DNA of 50,671 bases, taken from NCBI RefSeq assembly GCF_029265695.1, contig NZ_JAJUHW010000020.1, forward strand, positions 1 to 50,671, read 5' to 3'. The position numbers and the translations under genes were made by a program. The notes below the pieces were generated by a model. It did not search any database. It was not told the DNA's origin and was given only the letters and a program-made list of their open reading frames with translations. Shown in pieces: positions 1 through 9,178 of this stretch. Origin of the DNA: Gracilinema caldarium. Lineage in GTDB: Bacteria; Spirochaetota; Spirochaetia; Treponematales; Breznakiellaceae. Numbering within the stretch: the first letter of the stretch is position 1; every line of letters begins with the position of its first letter.

Positions 1-1
1 T

Positions 2-994
2 CATAATGTTACAGACCCTACACGAAGCCTGGTTGACGCCGCAGTAGATGCGGGAATTCAACAAACGAGCCGCTGGGTTTTTACGGTAGATCTGGTCCTT
101 GAAGCCCAGCGCCTTTCATGGCGTATGGCAGTCTATGACGCTGAGCGTAAAAGTCTCCGTTTTAGCGAAATATATGCTGCTTATCCGGGACTGTCGGTTC
201 TACCTGCCTTGGATGAAGCTGTAGCGAGGCTTTTACAGGGCTGGAAACAGGCTATTGCACAGGATGCGGAAGTCCGAGACCTTACGGAACGATCGCAGGT
301 GTTCAAAGGCAAGCAAAATAGTGTGGAGGTCTGGTACGGCTCCCATGGGGAGGGAATTCTTGCAGGTACCCTACGTTCTGGTACTCTGGAAGCCCTGTAT
401 CTGCCCTTCCCTGAAAAAAGCTCCCTCTATGTAGAGGTATATAAGGATGGATACTGGCCAAAAAGCCTGGTTCTGCCCCAAGGGGTTACGGATCAGCCGG
501 TACAGCTGCCAAATCTCCAGAAAAAAGCAGTCCATGCCTGGGGGCTGGGTACGGGGCTTGGCAAGCTCCTCGGGGCGACCTATCTGTATCGTTTTTACCC
601 CCTGCCAGACCGGCTCTATTTCAGGTTCGACAATGCCCTCTGGGCAGGTTATGCGTTTTTACCGGGCGCAATTCCGATTTTTCATGATGAAGTTCGCTTT
701 GGCCTCGGACTCTATTTGCAGCACCGTAATGACAGCCCCCTCCGTGCCAGTATCGGCGCTGGCGCTTCAGGTATATTTTCGGTTATCCCGCCCCTGGAGG
801 GTGCTCAGGCTCGTTCCGCCCTGGATATTCTCTTGGATCCCCTCTGGGTAAGCCTAGAGTGGCACTTTCCAACCTGGGCAATTATCTATGAATACCGCCT
901 TCCCTATGCAACTGGGTCTGGATTTATAAACCAGGGCTGGTTAAGCGCCGGTGAAGTGGGACCCTTTATATCTGTGGGGGTGCTGATAAAATGA
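2..994 (+). CDS. Exported outer-membrane barrel-like protein, 5' end outside window
   Basis: The reading frame is open from base 2, so the gene starts upstream; the ATG at 125 is internal and 41 further sense codons precede it. I do not recognise a named family. The middle has a short beta-sandwich-like stretch ending in VYKDGYWPKS, which resembles the end of a PEGA-type domain. The C-terminal half alternates aromatic and polar residues (YLYRFYPL, YLQHRND, EWHFPTWAII) and ends GVLIK, as in small outer-membrane barrels. The stop overlaps the next start as ATGA. The following pair of genes (2053-4373) has the same order and the same overlap, so this is probably the first half of a duplicated module. 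Cell-surface location is inferred; substrate or partner unknown. Confidence 0.6.
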   Translation, partial: HNVTDPTRSLVDAAVDAGIQQTSRWVFTVDLVLEAQRLSWRMAVYDAERKSLRFSEIYAAYPGLSVLPALDEAVARLLQGWKQAIAQDAEVRDLTERSQVFKGKQNSVEVWYGSHGEGILAGTLRSGTLEALYLPFPEKSSLYVEVYKDGYWPKSLVLPQGVTDQPVQLPNLQKKAVHAWGLGTGLGKLLGATYLYRFYPLPDRLYFRFDNALWAGYAFLPGAIPIFHDEVRFGLGLYLQHRNDSPLRASIGAGASGIFSVIPPLEGAQARSALDILLDPLWVSLEWHFPTWAIIYEYRLPYATGSGFINQGWLSAGEVGPFISVGVLIK

Positions 995-2019
995 GCACAT
1001 TGATGAACCTACGCCGTACTTCAGGTTTCCTTATCCTCTGTTGTATAGCTGCTTTCATCCTTGCTAGCTGCGCGCTCCTTATAATAGATTATTTCCCTGC
1101 CTACTTGGGCCAGGAAAAGGCCGTGGCACATTTTTCGGAAATTGTAAAAACCGCGGGGCTTTCGGAAACAACGGAGCTGCATGAGATCTATCTCTTAACC
1201 GTACCAGGGTCGGGTAAAAAGTTTGTGGTCTTAAGGGTAGGGCAGTTCATGAGTCCTGAGACCCTTATATTCTTAGATGGTACGGATCTCCGTTTTCTTC
1301 GCTCCTTTACAAATATACCGATAGGAAAGTTCCTTACGGTGGATATGGGTGGATATATAGTAACCGGGTGGAATACTCAACTGGTCCGTTTATATCCGGA
1401 TACCCTTGAACCTGAAAATACTCCTCCCAATCCAAGCCCAACTATTGATTTTGCCCAGTTCGCCTTTACCGCTGAAGTCGGTAGTGATATTACAACCTAT
1501 CTAGTAGGTATAGAGTCTGATTGTCTAAATTTAATTGTATATAACAATGATTGGTCTTCAGGTTCTTCTTATTCACAAAGTAATCTGTTTGATTCCCAAT
1601 CTATAACAAACTTTGAATACCGAGACCTCTTTTATGACGGCACTGGGGTCCAGCTCGCGGTGACCAATAAAATAACCCAGGAATCTTTTGTTATTTCATG
1701 GAGCACTCTTACAGAATTTGTCAATGCCTTTAGTAATCTACATTTTTTTGCAGAAAATGCGACCAACGTTGTTTCTGTCCCCCGGGGAGACGGACAAGCA
1801 GGCGGACTTACCAATGCTGGGTATATTCAGCTCATGTATGGATATGCAAAAAAGACAATCCTTGACCGAAGAAATACATCAACGGGACAACAAGAATTAC
1901 CTGTTTTTACCATGCCGGATAACTTTCGTGGCCGTTTTGCTTTTTTTCGGGATGCCTCAGCCTGGGTACTCTACAATCAGCGGGATGGAAAGATCCATCT
2001 GTTAAGGCCCTGGTGGTAG
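991..2019 (+). CDS. Lipoprotein of unknown function, first module
   Basis: The 342-residue product begins with a basic N-terminus, a hydrophobic stretch and the lipobox LASC, with the lipidated cysteine at residue 27, so it should be a membrane-anchored lipoprotein. The rest is beta-rich and has no motif I recognise. It mixes short hydrophobic strands with Tyr/Asn/Ser loops, which suggests a beta-propeller-like or repeat fold, but this is only an impression. It overlaps the upstream barrel-like gene by four bases (ATGA), so translation is probably coupled. The lipoprotein at 3342 has the same length (343 residues), the same position after a barrel-like gene and the same overlap, so the two are probably diverged duplicates. 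Confidence 0.7.
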   Translation: MSTLMNLRRTSGFLILCCIAAFILASCALLIIDYFPAYLGQEKAVAHFSEIVKTAGLSETTELHEIYLLTVPGSGKKFVVLRVGQFMSPETLIFLDGTDLRFLRSFTNIPIGKFLTVDMGGYIVTGWNTQLVRLYPDTLEPENTPPNPSPTIDFAQFAFTAEVGSDITTYLVGIESDCLNLIVYNNDWSSGSSYSQSNLFDSQSITNFEYRDLFYDGTGVQLAVTNKITQESFVISWSTLTEFVNAFSNLHFFAENATNVVSVPRGDGQAGGLTNAGYIQLMYGYAKKTILDRRNTSTGQQELPVFTMPDNFRGRFAFFRDASAWVLYNQRDGKIHLLRPWW

Positions 2020-2052
2020 CTTATGGGAACCACATATCGGAGGTTGCGGCAA

Positions 2053-3345
2053 ATGAATCTATGGCTTGCTCTGATAAAGGGTAGGTTTGTTCTCTTTATA
2101 GTAAGCCTTATCCTCCTTGGGAGTCTGCCCCTCTTTGCCCAGGAGCCGCAAGAAACCCAGGATGCCTCCCCGCCGCGGTCCTTTGTGGTCTTTGCCTCCA
2201 CGTCCATGGATAGCATCTGGTTCGATTCTCTCTGGTACAACCTGGGCCGTCTTTCCCGACTGCGGGAACTCTACCGCTGGGTGCCCGGTAAGAAGTCTGA
2301 GGCAGAATCCGCAGCAACCACTGACGATAGGCCCGACGTGAACTTGGCTATCGGCGAATCGGAAGTACAAGCCTGCCGCCGCTGGGCAGCCCTGCATGAC
2401 TATAGTTTTATTCTTGTTCTCCAACGAGAAGCCGATACTGGACCAGAGCTGGTTAGGATTTCCTACCGGGTGGTAGATGTTATTTCTGGACAGGAGCGGC
2501 TCTCGGGAATTCTTGAGGACCAGATCCCCAATGAACGAGACCTGCAGGAAATCTTCTGGCTTCCCCTTATGGCTGAACTAGACACCCTGGAAGCCCAGAA
2601 AAACGTGGGACTCCTTACGGTGCGGGCCCTGCCAGGAACTAAGGTTATAGGTCTTGGTTCTGATCTGCCTCTGATAGATGAAAGTGGCGAGGCTATAGTG
2701 CAGATAACGATCCCCGGTACCTACCGCTGGAAAGCCATAGTCGGCGGAATGGCAACTGCTTCAGGTATTATAAGCCTCCGGGAAAGTCCCGCGGAGCTCA
2801 ACATTTCGCAGCGGCAGTCAAGCTCTTGGACCCTCGAAGCAGGGGCCCTGATGGGCCAATTCGGTGATTTTTGGGTTTCTAAGCTTTTTGCGAAGGAACA
2901 ATACTGGTTAGGCTTCGGTCTTCAGCAGTATTGGATCGGCATTAACTATCCGAGCCCTGAGGATCCATTTCCCTATTCGCAGCCGGTTATATCTTTACCT
3001 ATGATACAGCCGGGCCTTTCTTTAGGATACCGCTTCTTTGATGATACATCTTTTTTGCGTCCCTACCTGTCCGCTCTTATAATGGCCAGGCTTAATACGA
3101 GCCTTATGATGCTTGATCCAGTAGCTCCCATGGTTATCTATGGAAACGGAGGCCTTGAGTGGCGACTATTTCGTTCCGTGGCTTTCTTTGCGGAAACCAG
3201 CACAGCCTACTATCCTCTGAGCATGGGGCGTTTCTTGGCTGCGAGCAAGGTTGGCATAAATAGAGCCCTTTCGAATTATCTTTTTGCGGAGGACTGGTTC
3301 TTGGAATTTCCGATTTTTCGGCTAGGGGTACGATATTTCTTATGA
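2053..3345 (+). CDS. Exported barrel-like protein, second module
   Basis: I take the ATG at 2053 rather than the in-frame ATG at 2023. GGAGG at 2039-2043 lies nine bases before it, and translation then begins directly with a signal peptide (MNLWLALIKGR followed by a hydrophobic core and LFAQ), giving 430 residues. A PEGA-like beta segment follows near the middle (LLTVRALPGTKVIGLG to GTYRWKAIV). The last third looks like a small outer-membrane beta-barrel with alternating residues and ends in VRYFL, a hydrophobic/aromatic C-terminus typical of barrels. The stop overlaps the next lipoprotein start by four bases. Family unknown. It probably sits in the outer membrane and works with the lipoprotein encoded next to it. 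Confidence 0.65.
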   Translation: MNLWLALIKGRFVLFIVSLILLGSLPLFAQEPQETQDASPPRSFVVFASTSMDSIWFDSLWYNLGRLSRLRELYRWVPGKKSEAESAATTDDRPDVNLAIGESEVQACRRWAALHDYSFILVLQREADTGPELVRISYRVVDVISGQERLSGILEDQIPNERDLQEIFWLPLMAELDTLEAQKNVGLLTVRALPGTKVIGLGSDLPLIDESGEAIVQITIPGTYRWKAIVGGMATASGIISLRESPAELNISQRQSSSWTLEAGALMGQFGDFWVSKLFAKEQYWLGFGLQQYWIGINYPSPEDPFPYSQPVISLPMIQPGLSLGYRFFDDTSFLRPYLSALIMARLNTSLMMLDPVAPMVIYGNGGLEWRLFRSVAFFAETSTAYYPLSMGRFLAASKVGINRALSNYLFAEDWFLEFPIFRLGVRYFL

Positions 3346-4373
3346 AACAGATACGGTTTTTTGGTGACACACCACTGAAGTATGCCTTGCTGCTCCTTGG
3401 GCTCACGAGCCTAGCCCTTGCGTCCTGCTGGCACCCACCCTTTAACCCCGATATTTCTGCTTCGGTCATAACAAGCCAAAAACTGGGGACCCCTGTCTGG
3501 GAAGTCCGAACCCGGCTCCCCTCATATATCACGAGGGCTTACTATGTGCCATCGAGAACTAACTATGAACAGGGATTATGGATAGGCTATGATAACGACA
3601 GATTGAGCCTTAGCCAATTTTATTACAATTTTAGCAAAGCGTTAATAGATCACTATATGGAAATTACGCTTCCCTCAGATGCGGGGAAAAAAATTATTCC
3701 CTCCATTGGAGCTCCGAGCGTTTTTTTCATGAGTTTTTCTCTTTTGGATAAGTGGCTCATCTATAATACGAATAATTATTTTGTTTCTTCACTTGAATAT
3801 CCAGGCTTTTTAGGTACAGGTTTTCGTTATGAAACTGATACTATGGATATATTATTTATTGCCCAGTTAGTGTCTGATCAAATAAAATTATATAAATATG
3901 GTGTAGCTGGATATGTGTCATCATTTGATTTTGGAGAATTGAATACTTATCTTATCCTTCCCCCCGAGCTGCCTTTCACGGTAACCTTGGCTGTTCCGAC
4001 TTCTTCTGGGGCTCTGTACCTCTCTGGCACAAAATCCGATGGGTCAGCTGTTACCTGGTTTTGGCCTGGACTGTCAGACACACCGTACATCCTCCCCATA
4101 GACAAGCCTCTTACAGGGGTTCTGTCAGACGGGAGGCTTATTGCCGATTCGGGAGATCGGCTCTATGTCTACAGCCCTGATGGCTCTTCATCTTTTGTTA
4201 TTTCTACTGGAGCGCTCCACTTTTCCTATGAACGGTACGACAGCGCTCAGTCGCGCTGGATTTCGGTTTTTACACGAACCGTTGAAACTCCGGTTCCCCA
4301 CAGCACCGATTCTGACTACCTTATTTCTATTTACGAGATACCAACAAGCCGGCTTTCAGAATTGGCCCGATAG
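3342..4373 (+). CDS. Lipoprotein of unknown function, second module
   Basis: The 343-residue product has a signal sequence ending in the lipobox LASC, with the cysteine at residue 29. The mature part is beta-rich with several FYYNF and YDSAQSRW-like segments and no catalytic motif I can name. It overlaps the preceding barrel-like gene as ATGA. It has almost exactly the length of the lipoprotein at 991 and the same place in the module. That supports duplication, but I see little residue-level identity, so any duplication is old. It is the last gene of the plus-strand cluster; the next gene is convergent. Confidence 0.7.
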   Translation: MKQIRFFGDTPLKYALLLLGLTSLALASCWHPPFNPDISASVITSQKLGTPVWEVRTRLPSYITRAYYVPSRTNYEQGLWIGYDNDRLSLSQFYYNFSKALIDHYMEITLPSDAGKKIIPSIGAPSVFFMSFSLLDKWLIYNTNNYFVSSLEYPGFLGTGFRYETDTMDILFIAQLVSDQIKLYKYGVAGYVSSFDFGELNTYLILPPELPFTVTLAVPTSSGALYLSGTKSDGSAVTWFWPGLSDTPYILPIDKPLTGVLSDGRLIADSGDRLYVYSPDGSSSFVISTGALHFSYERYDSAQSRWISVFTRTVETPVPHSTDSDYLISIYEIPTSRLSELAR

Positions 4374-4384
4374 TGAGTTCCCGG

Positions 4385-4444
4385 TTGTGTAGCGGCGGTC
4401 GCTTGTACAGCGGCCCTTTAAAAAGCCATCGCTTGTGGGGCGGC
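4385..4444. repeat. Three short degenerate direct repeats
   Basis: The convergent gap holds three copies of TTGTnnnGCGGC, at 4385-4396, 4403-4414 and 4433-4444. The second and third copies are also preceded by TCGC. Steps are 18 and 30 bases, so this is not a clean tandem array. No good terminator hairpin with a T-run is visible. Confidence 0.35.
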
Positions 4445-4452
4445 TGCTCAGC

Positions 4453-5163
4453 TCACTTTTCATCCCGAAAAATTGTTTCGCCCTTTACAAGCCAAGAAAA
4501 ACCAAAGGCCCAGAGGGCTATGGTTTCGAGTATAAGAACGGGGGCATAGAGACGCAGCACTGTTTTTTGCAGAAATGTAAGATAGAAGACTATTCCTAAA
4601 AGGCTTGCCACAATCAGGATGCCGCAGATCCGGTACATAATGTTGCGTTTTAGTTTTTGTGGCCCTGGCTTTTTATCTCCCGTTTTGGTAAAGAGAAAAT
4701 AGGCGTTATAAGCTAATAGGATGAAGAAAAGTAGAGCCCAGAGCAGATGCAAAGTTCCAGACAGCTCAGGTTCTAACTGGAAAACACCGAGGAGAGCCGA
4801 CTCAGATACATCGGCAGGACTTCCTCCAGCATGTGAAATCGCTGCGGATGTTGTCTTCGGAACGATCGTCGGAAACAGGGCTACGCCGATGGCAAAAAGG
4901 CCTGAAAAGTTAGTAACAAGATTATCTTCCTTGTCATACCCATGGTAGCTTATTAAAAAGAGACCTACCATAAAAAGGATTCCTACAAAAAGGTCCCGCA
5001 TGTTGGTGTGGTAATAAGCGCTAATAGAACCCTGGATACCCCCACCGGGCTGCAGGAATCCCCCTGTAATGAGGGCCAGTGGTAAGGCCATGCCAAGTAT
5101 ACCGATAAGGCGTCGAAGCGTTTTATAGGAAATTAATATACTTTTGTTCCGTTTTGGTGGCAT
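4453..5163 (-). CDS. Six-helix integral membrane protein of unknown function
   Basis: I choose the ATG at 5163 over the longer frame to 5223. AAGGAG lies eight bases upstream of 5163, and the longer version would overlap the preceding gene by 32 bases. The 236-residue protein has six likely membrane helices: after the basic N-terminus MPPKRNK, around RDLFVGILFMVG, around FSGLFAIGVALFP, around LLWALLFFILLAY, around CGILIVASLLGIV and near the C-terminus. A conserved-looking loop YYHTNMRD lies between helices 1 and 2, and the Asp/His residues there could form a site. It lies 28 bases downstream of the coiled-coil gene on the same strand and is probably cotranscribed. It resembles DUF998-like hydrophobic proteins, but I am not sure of the family. 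Confidence 0.65.
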   Translation of the reverse strand: MPPKRNKSILISYKTLRRLIGILGMALPLALITGGFLQPGGGIQGSISAYYHTNMRDLFVGILFMVGLFLISYHGYDKEDNLVTNFSGLFAIGVALFPTIVPKTTSAAISHAGGSPADVSESALLGVFQLEPELSGTLHLLWALLFFILLAYNAYFLFTKTGDKKPGPQKLKRNIMYRICGILIVASLLGIVFYLTFLQKTVLRLYAPVLILETIALWAFGFSWLVKGETIFRDEK

Positions 5164-5191
5164 AAAAGTGGCTCCTTCTCTATAAGCGCTA

Positions 5192-7549
5192 TTACCGCAG
5201 TCCTCGTTGCAGGGCGTCCACAAAGGCTAGCATTGCCTGGTCGTCCTTGTATCGGAATTTAAGGTCCTGGAAATACCTGCTGCGGCTTGTTTCGTCCTTT
5301 AGCTTAAATGCCGTATCGGCAATCGTCATGGCATTGTACAAACTTTCTTTCTGACCTGCTTCCACAAAGGCTTTTTCATACCGAGCAATCCGATCCCGCA
5401 GGGTGGGGAATACTTTTTTTACCGCAGGGCTGGTTAAAAAGGTTTCTAATTGTGATCGGGCGGCAAGGATTGATCCTGCGCCGGTCTGGGTAAGCAATTG
5501 ATCTTCTTCCGCCTGGTATGTTTTGTATGCCTGAGAGAGTGTGTCATATTCCTTTGCAACCTGAGTGAGCTGTTCGTTTTCTGTTCGTAGTTTGGTAAGA
5601 TCCTGTTCAAGGCCAGTGGTATTGCCGGTACCAGCTTCCGAGCTGGCTACAGCAGATGCCGTACCTGCTTGGTTGGCCATCGCTTTTGACCGTTGTCGTT
5701 CCTCTTCCAAAAGCCGCTCCAATTCGGCTATTTTGTTATCCCGTTCCGGTATGGTCTGGCTGCTTCCGCTTTGGAGACTTTTTACCTCAGCGAGGCTCTT
5801 TTCAAGATCTATAGTAAGTTGAGCAATTTTTGCTTCCAGCTCTTGTACCTTTTGTTGCGTCTCTGTGTTACTCCGTTCTGCATCCCGAGTCATATTAATG
5901 AGTGCTGTTTCGATTCCTTCTAGGGCAGAGGCGGTTTGTTCTGCATTGGGATGTTTTTTTAACAAACTTGCATAGGTTCGGATCGCCGCATTCCAGTTTT
6001 GCTGGTCTAGCTCAGTTTTTCCCTTGCGGATCAGATTCTTTGCTTCAGCCGTATCCTTTGCTGCAAGATTTGCCCTGTTTTGTTCCACAGCCAGTGCAGA
6101 AATTCCTTCGGTTAGTTGGAGGCTTTCCTCGGGGGATAGCCCTAACGCCCGGAGGCTTTCCCCATAGGCAAGGGCTGCAGCGTTAAAGTCTTTAGATATC
6201 CGAGCTGATGTTGCTCGGCTTAAGGCAGCCAGAGCGGTTTTTACGGATTGTTCCCGGTCGCTCATGGTACGGTTCACAAAATAGTTATGAGCTTCGGTAA
6301 TTTCTGGTATACGGCTCAGTGCTTTTTGATACGCTGCTGCTGCTTCGTCGGCATTATTGTTTTGCAGCGCTGTACGGCCTTCCTGAACCGCAGAACGTAT
6401 GGCTGCAAGTGCTTCTGCTTGGGCTAACAGAACATTGGTGTCTATGCTGCTCCGTTCTACCTCGAGCCGGGCAAGCTGACCCATTACGTCCAAAGCAAAA
6501 AGGTCTCCAGCCCGCCGTTTCTGGATCGATGGGAGGCTTGTAATTGCTGGATCATTTAAGAGCGATTTAAAGCTGTTAATCGCTCTTAACCCCTCATCAA
6601 AACGGCGGTTTTGGAAGGCAGTTTGGATTGATTGATATAGTCCCGCAATTTGGTCCTCCGCAGCGGCAGCTGCGCGACGCTGTTCATCTATCCTCGCTAA
6701 TTCTTTTTTTGCTTCTTCCAGGCTTGCACTTGCTTGAGCTGCGGTAGAAGCTAATTCCTGATTTTTTTGTTCTAGGCTGCTGCGGAGCTGCTGTTCCCGT
6801 TGGCGAGCTTCTTCCTGTATTTTCTGCCGTTCCGCATTCAGGGCTGATATGTTGCTGGAATATTCCTGCCGCAGTTTAGCATAGGATGCTTCCGCCGCAA
6901 TGCGTTCCTGTTCCAATTGTTTCTGGTATTCTTCGAGCTTTTGCTTGTAGTAGGCTAAGCGTTCGATTTCGAATTTTTTAAGCCGTTCTTGGATGGCCGC
7001 TTCAGATAGCCCTTGTTTTAAGAGCCGTTCCCGTTCCTGCTCAACTTCTTTGCGGAGGAGTTCTTTAAATTCCGCTTCTTTTTGTGCAAGCCGCTCCTGG
7101 AAGCTCGCTTTAAGATTCGCCTGTTCTTTTTCAAGGCTCGCCAAGCGCGCTTGGAATTCGGCTATTTCTTTTTCTTTCTGGGCAAGCTGCCCTTCAGCTT
7201 CTTTTTTTATTTCCTGGATGAGTTTTCCTTCCGCACTGTTCAAGACAGTACCGGACCGCTGGATTTCTGTAGTTCGCTGGGAAAAAAACTGGGAAAGTCC
7301 ATAAAGAGCAAAAGCAGTAGCGCAGATAACAATAATGTTGACCGCTAAAGGAAATAATAGGCCATGTTTTTGAGCTTTTACTGCAAATGCAGAGGAATCA
7401 AAGGTGCGCCGGTTCTGCCGAGTAATTTTATCAATCTGTGATATAATTTCCGCCCGATCCTCTGGACTGATTCCAGTAGTGGTATCGGTAGTATTTGCAT
7501 GTTCATGCAGCCTTTCTTCTGCCTTTTTAAGTAAACCAGAATGATTCAT
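5192..7549 (-). CDS. Large membrane-anchored coiled-coil protein
   Basis: The 785-residue product has a short polar N-terminus, one membrane helix at about residues 63-88 (LLFPLAVNIIVICATAFALY) and then a long Glu/Lys/Gln-rich coiled coil over about 105-300. A helical region follows with repeated NRRFDEGLRAIN / NNADEAAAAYQ / DFNAAALAYGESL-type segments that look like TPR-like repeats. A second coiled coil lies around 565-680, and a helical C-terminal domain ends the protein. No enzyme motif is visible. With one N-terminal anchor and a long rod it probably acts as a scaffold; which side of the membrane it faces is unclear. It lies between an RqcH-type gene (23 bases upstream) and a membrane protein gene (28 bases downstream), probably in one operon. 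Confidence 0.7.
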   Translation of the reverse strand: MNHSGLLKKAEERLHEHANTTDTTTGISPEDRAEIISQIDKITRQNRRTFDSSAFAVKAQKHGLLFPLAVNIIVICATAFALYGLSQFFSQRTTEIQRSGTVLNSAEGKLIQEIKKEAEGQLAQKEKEIAEFQARLASLEKEQANLKASFQERLAQKEAEFKELLRKEVEQERERLLKQGLSEAAIQERLKKFEIERLAYYKQKLEEYQKQLEQERIAAEASYAKLRQEYSSNISALNAERQKIQEEARQREQQLRSSLEQKNQELASTAAQASASLEEAKKELARIDEQRRAAAAAEDQIAGLYQSIQTAFQNRRFDEGLRAINSFKSLLNDPAITSLPSIQKRRAGDLFALDVMGQLARLEVERSSIDTNVLLAQAEALAAIRSAVQEGRTALQNNNADEAAAAYQKALSRIPEITEAHNYFVNRTMSDREQSVKTALAALSRATSARISKDFNAAALAYGESLRALGLSPEESLQLTEGISALAVEQNRANLAAKDTAEAKNLIRKGKTELDQQNWNAAIRTYASLLKKHPNAEQTASALEGIETALINMTRDAERSNTETQQKVQELEAKIAQLTIDLEKSLAEVKSLQSGSSQTIPERDNKIAELERLLEEERQRSKAMANQAGTASAVASSEAGTGNTTGLEQDLTKLRTENEQLTQVAKEYDTLSQAYKTYQAEEDQLLTQTGAGSILAARSQLETFLTSPAVKKVFPTLRDRIARYEKAFVEAGQKESLYNAMTIADTAFKLKDETSRSRYFQDLKFRYKDDQAMLAFVDALQRGLR

Positions 7550-7572
7550 GGCAAGCCTATCCTTATATCTTC

Positions 7573-9048
7573 CTATTGGCTATCGTTTCGACACTGCTCT
7601 AATTCTTTTAATCGGCGGTCTTCTAGCACTATATGAAGGTTTTTTTCTTGGGTTGGTATAACGAGCCCCTTGGGGCCATTTTTTGCCCTGCGAAGGAATT
7701 TGACCGGTGTATAAAACAGGTCCCCTTCACCGTTGTTGCGTCCCTTTGAATAAAAGAGAGCTAGGTTTCCCGCGTCGAGCAGTATATCAAGAGGAACAGT
7801 TTTTCCTGCCCGTGCTTTAATGAATACATAGGATCCGGGATAGTCCCGGGCATGGAGCCACAAATCTGATCCTTTAACATAATGCCGTAACAAATCATCG
7901 TTTTCTGCTGCATCCCGTCCGACAATAAGCATCCAGCCCTTGCGGAGAAAGGTGAGCCCGGGGCGTTTTTTATCTTCCGGTTTGATTACCTGGCGTTGTT
8001 TAAAAAGGATCCGATGGAGCCGTAATGGATTCTGTTCTAATAACAGAGCGGCGAGTTCCTGTTCAAGCCGCTTTTGTTCTGCCTCGCCTCGTTCAATTTC
8101 CTCAGAAACTTCTGATAGTCCCGATTTTGCTTTCCGGTATTGTTCGTAGTACGCTTCCGCATTAGCCTGGGGACTCTTGTGCGGATCCAGTTTGATGCGT
8201 ACCTGTTCGTTGTTATAAAAATTAAGACCCTCGAACCAGCTGTCACCGGTTCTTATCTGGTGAAGATTTGCCATCAATATATCACCGTATTCTTTTAATG
8301 TTTCTCCCTGTTCGTAGGTTGCCCGTTTTTCTCGCAGCCGCTCCAAAGATGCGGCAAGACGGCCCAAACGACCTTCGTAGAGTTTTTTTGTCTGCTCCCT
8401 GAGGGCTTCTAGCGAAAGGGAGCTGCCCTGTTCAGCATAGTAAGCATCGATGTGTTCATTAAAAGAACCTGGGCCTTCAAAGGAGCGGATTTCGAAATTT
8501 CGTTTGGGACGAATCGCTGCCGATGCATCTTCAATCTGATCTGGCATCTCAGGGGTGCCCTGTGGTGTTCCCTGCGCTGCTTGCTGTGTTGCTTCGGGCA
8601 TGTATGAGCCGCCACTGATTTCCCCCCGCTTGGGGCTACGGCGCATAACATCCAGAATTTTGCCATCCGCATCGGTTACGATAACATTTGCTGCATTTGA
8701 CCAGAGCCGTAGGTATATCCGGTACAAAAGATCTCCCCGGCGTACCAAGATGCGCACAATGCGATCTTCTCCCAATTGGACTGCTTCGGTTATCCAGCCA
8801 TTTACGATACGGGACTTAAAAAACTCTGCAAAACGCAGTGGTTTTTCCGGCTTTGGAACTGCGCGATAGGTTGCATGCAGCCTACATGCTCCTGGTGTTA
8901 ATGCTACAAGAAGGGTAGTTGCCTTTCCTTCTTTATAGAGCTGGAGTGCGAGCACATCAAAGGCGCTTTGAATGACTCCCTGAATTTGAGAGCCTTCCAA
9001 GGAAAGTTCAGAGAGAATAAGATTTATTTCTTTCCAATTAAGGGACAT
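7573..9048 (-). CDS. rqcH: NFACT/RqcH-family ribosome quality control protein
   Basis: In bacteria with characterised RqcH, this family binds stalled 50S subunits and drives alanine tailing of the nascent chain. I choose the ATG at 9048, with GGAG just upstream, over the ATG at 9072; the product has 491 residues. The N-terminal NFACT-N part contains the EDRIVRI segment with Asp95-Arg96, matching the DR pair needed for tailing in Bacillus RqcH. A coiled coil lies around KSGLSEVSEEIERGEAEQKRL. The C-terminal NFACT-R domain has WLHARDYPGSYVFIK and YSKGRNNGEGDLFYTP. It is shorter than Bacillus RqcH (about 570 residues), so the middle HhH region may be reduced. It heads a minus-strand operon with the coiled-coil gene. 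Family firm; tailing activity inferred. Confidence 0.8.
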   Translation of the reverse strand: MSLNWKEINLILSELSLEGSQIQGVIQSAFDVLALQLYKEGKATTLLVALTPGACRLHATYRAVPKPEKPLRFAEFFKSRIVNGWITEAVQLGEDRIVRILVRRGDLLYRIYLRLWSNAANVIVTDADGKILDVMRRSPKRGEISGGSYMPEATQQAAQGTPQGTPEMPDQIEDASAAIRPKRNFEIRSFEGPGSFNEHIDAYYAEQGSSLSLEALREQTKKLYEGRLGRLAASLERLREKRATYEQGETLKEYGDILMANLHQIRTGDSWFEGLNFYNNEQVRIKLDPHKSPQANAEAYYEQYRKAKSGLSEVSEEIERGEAEQKRLEQELAALLLEQNPLRLHRILFKQRQVIKPEDKKRPGLTFLRKGWMLIVGRDAAENDDLLRHYVKGSDLWLHARDYPGSYVFIKARAGKTVPLDILLDAGNLALFYSKGRNNGEGDLFYTPVKFLRRAKNGPKGLVIPTQEKNLHIVLEDRRLKELEQCRNDSQ

Positions 9049-9178
9049 AAATTCTCCATTATTAGTGTACACTTTTGTAAAACCTTACTGCAAGATGAGC
9101 GAATGCGAACACTGCTTATATCCCTATAAATCCCTCTTGTGTCTACCGATTTTTATGTTTCTATGCTATGTTGTTTCT

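Noticed and set aside
5164-5223. Longer N-terminus of the six-helix membrane protein
   Set aside because: It overlaps the upstream gene by 32 bases and ATG 5163 has a strong SD.
9137-9167. Promoter (TTGTGT and TATGCT) before the 9179 gene
   Set aside because: The spacer is 19 bases and the boxes are weak; not enough to call it.
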